DNA from: Bisporella sp. PMI_857
Taxonomy: Eukaryota > Ascomycota > Leotiomycetes > Helotiales > Helotiaceae
Length of the DNA stretch: 18,389 bases
Assembly: GCA_021307315.1 (NCBI GenBank)
Contig: JAJSPD010000219.1
Location: 1-18,389, forward strand
Reading direction: 5' to 3'
Part shown: positions 17,291-18,389 of the stretch, in pieces
Numbering within the stretch: the stretch's first letter is position 1
Layout of the letters: every line of letters starts with the position of its first letter
Notes under the pieces: model-generated
Told to the model about the DNA's origin: nothing
The model's database searches: none
Seen by the model: only the letters and a program-made list of their open reading frames with translations
Translations under genes and position numbers: made by a program

Positions 17291-17628
17291 CTAGCTATTG
17301 CTTTGACCACATTCATTCCTTATATATAGCTAGCTACCAGCCTCCTCATAGAGGAGGCAATCAGAATATATACAGCAGTCTACAGTACCTTTTGTTTTTG
17401 ATTCAATCGTGATATCACCCCCGGAGAAACCAACACTGATCAGTGGTTGACATCTTCAGCCACAGACAGCTAGGACTACCTAGGAAGAGAGCAGTTGAAG
17501 CATTCAACTGTTGCTAAGAGAGATCTCTTGATCTCTGAAGAAAAGGGAGATTCGGGTTGCTCTAGCCTCTTGTCATCTGAACCCCTAATCTACGTCCACA
17601 ACGTACAACACACGCAAATAAACCCACC
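17291..17628 (+). other. LTR-like or leader region before a gag-like ORF
   Basis: There is no gene. The stretch has a TTATATATAG box near 17319-17328, a perfect 7-bp hairpin (GCCTCCT-CATAG-AGGAGGC, about 17339-17357) and a TGATATCA followed by CCCCCGGAG near 17411-17427 that could be an LTR end. About 200 nt of leader then precede the ATG at 17629. No TGG-type or self-complementary primer site was found, and the LTR start could not be placed. Confidence 0.35.
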
Positions 17629-18389
17629 ATGTCAACCCAAGGGCATGAAACAATCGCAAGTGATGCCTCTGACAACAATCAGGGCACAGAACCAACCCCC
17701 GCACCTCGCTCAGTTGGTGCTCGTACACCTATTCAAGTCGAGAACGACATGTTTATCGATCAATGGATCGCAGACTACACAACAGGGCAGGAGAGAGATG
17801 AGAGTTTATGGGATATCTCTAAGGAAAGCTTTGAGGACTAGACAACAGCTACATTCCGGCTCTGCCAAACAAAGAAAGTGCAGGCACTAAGGAGCGCACT
17901 CCGGAATAATGGCGTATGGGTAAAAAGAGGACCAAACGCGGCACTCAGACTGTACGAAGTCATAAACAGCGATACGCAGGCGAACTGGCCTGAGGAAGAC
18001 GTTGAAATGGAGGTCAGGAAGCACATGAATTCGTGGAGAAATTACGAGATATACCCTCGACATTCTCCACATAGGTTTTCGGCACTAATCGAACCTCGAC
18101 AATTCGGTGCCTCCATTGACAACACCAGAAACGAGGAGACCGGCTCCCCTACGGGGAAAATGAGAGGGATCTCCTTCATGACAGCAGAGGCTCCTGACCC
18201 TACCAACACAGTAGCACCACAAGAACGACTTGTTGCACGAGCAGAACCAGCTTTAGGTGCTTCTTCGGCACTACGCTCAGCTGCGGCAAGTAGATCGACG
18301 GAAGAAACAGCTGCCGAAGGGAATGAAAGCCAAGGAGCAGCATTTGAAACGTCCCTAAAACCTTCTGACGTTTGGATGTCAGGAGGAAC
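17629..18389 (+). pseudogene. Gag-like ORF of a second retroelement, one in-frame stop, cut by window end
   Basis: The ORF starts in good context (CCACCATG) with MSTQGHETIASD, similar in style to the first element's gag start (MSTQPQD). It runs 70 codons to a TAG at 17839-17841, then stays open in the same frame to the window end. Recognisable text includes RSALRNNGVWVKRGP, LYEVINSD and NWPEEDVEMEVRKHM, then a low-complexity Ala/Ser/Glu/Pro stretch. A helical N-terminal region followed by a polar, repetitive stretch suits a retrotransposon Gag, but no zinc knuckle is reached within the window, so the family is unproven. The TAG again fits a TGG to TAG change, which is inference. Confidence 0.45.

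Noticed and set aside
17339..17357. The GCCTCCT/AGGAGGC hairpin as a bacterial-type terminator.
   Set aside because: The context is fungal retroelement DNA and no T run follows directly.

Overview
This window looks like a transposon nest from a filamentous ascomycete fungus (Pezizomycotina); the species cannot be named. The evidence is a short GTAAGT...CTAAT...TAG intron, the fungal style of Helitron, MULE and Ty3/gypsy chromovirus genes, and nonsense mutations that are mostly TGG to TAG, as repeat-induced point mutation (RIP) would leave. I recognise no host housekeeping gene, tRNA, rRNA or CRISPR array. All matches are by eye; no search was run.

Layout. (1) 1-1201: no gene. It is AT-rich in places and holds a 119-bp TG...CA element (631-749) flanked by AAAGG duplications. 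(2) 1202-10395: one large, decayed Helitron Rep-helicase gene on the + strand, split by three younger insertions. These are a 288-bp solo LTR (3360-3647, duplication CTATC), a 260-bp solo LTR (4100-4359, duplication ATACT) and a 2,466-bp MULE DNA transposon (5918-8383, 9-bp duplication TATTTATAA, 83-bp terminal inverted repeats). Removing each insertion with one duplication copy rejoins the Helitron reading frame exactly. The MULE carries its own minus-strand transposase gene, broken by two TAG codons. (3) 10396-10803: T-rich Helitron 3' flank without a gene. (4) 10804-16712: a Ty3/gypsy chromovirus with a 260-bp 5' LTR, a leader with an apparent self-priming site, an intact gag and an intact pol (protease, RT, RNase H, integrase, chromodomain). 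Its LTR matches the antisense solo LTR in the Helitron over all 260 bases. No polypurine tract or 3' LTR is seen in the window. (5) 16713-18389: remains of other elements. There is a minus-strand acidic ORF fragment with a frameshift, then an LTR-like or leader region, then a plus-strand gag-like ORF with one in-frame TAG that runs off the window end.

Relative ages. The Helitron is oldest and heavily mutated. The MULE inserted into it and was mutated lightly. The 260-bp LTR family is youngest, because its two copies are identical and its gag and pol are open. The most interesting items are the clean triple nesting, the 12-nt LTR/primer-site complementarity, the stem-loop enclosing the gag stop codon, and the regular ~30-bp array of subterminal motifs in the MULE.
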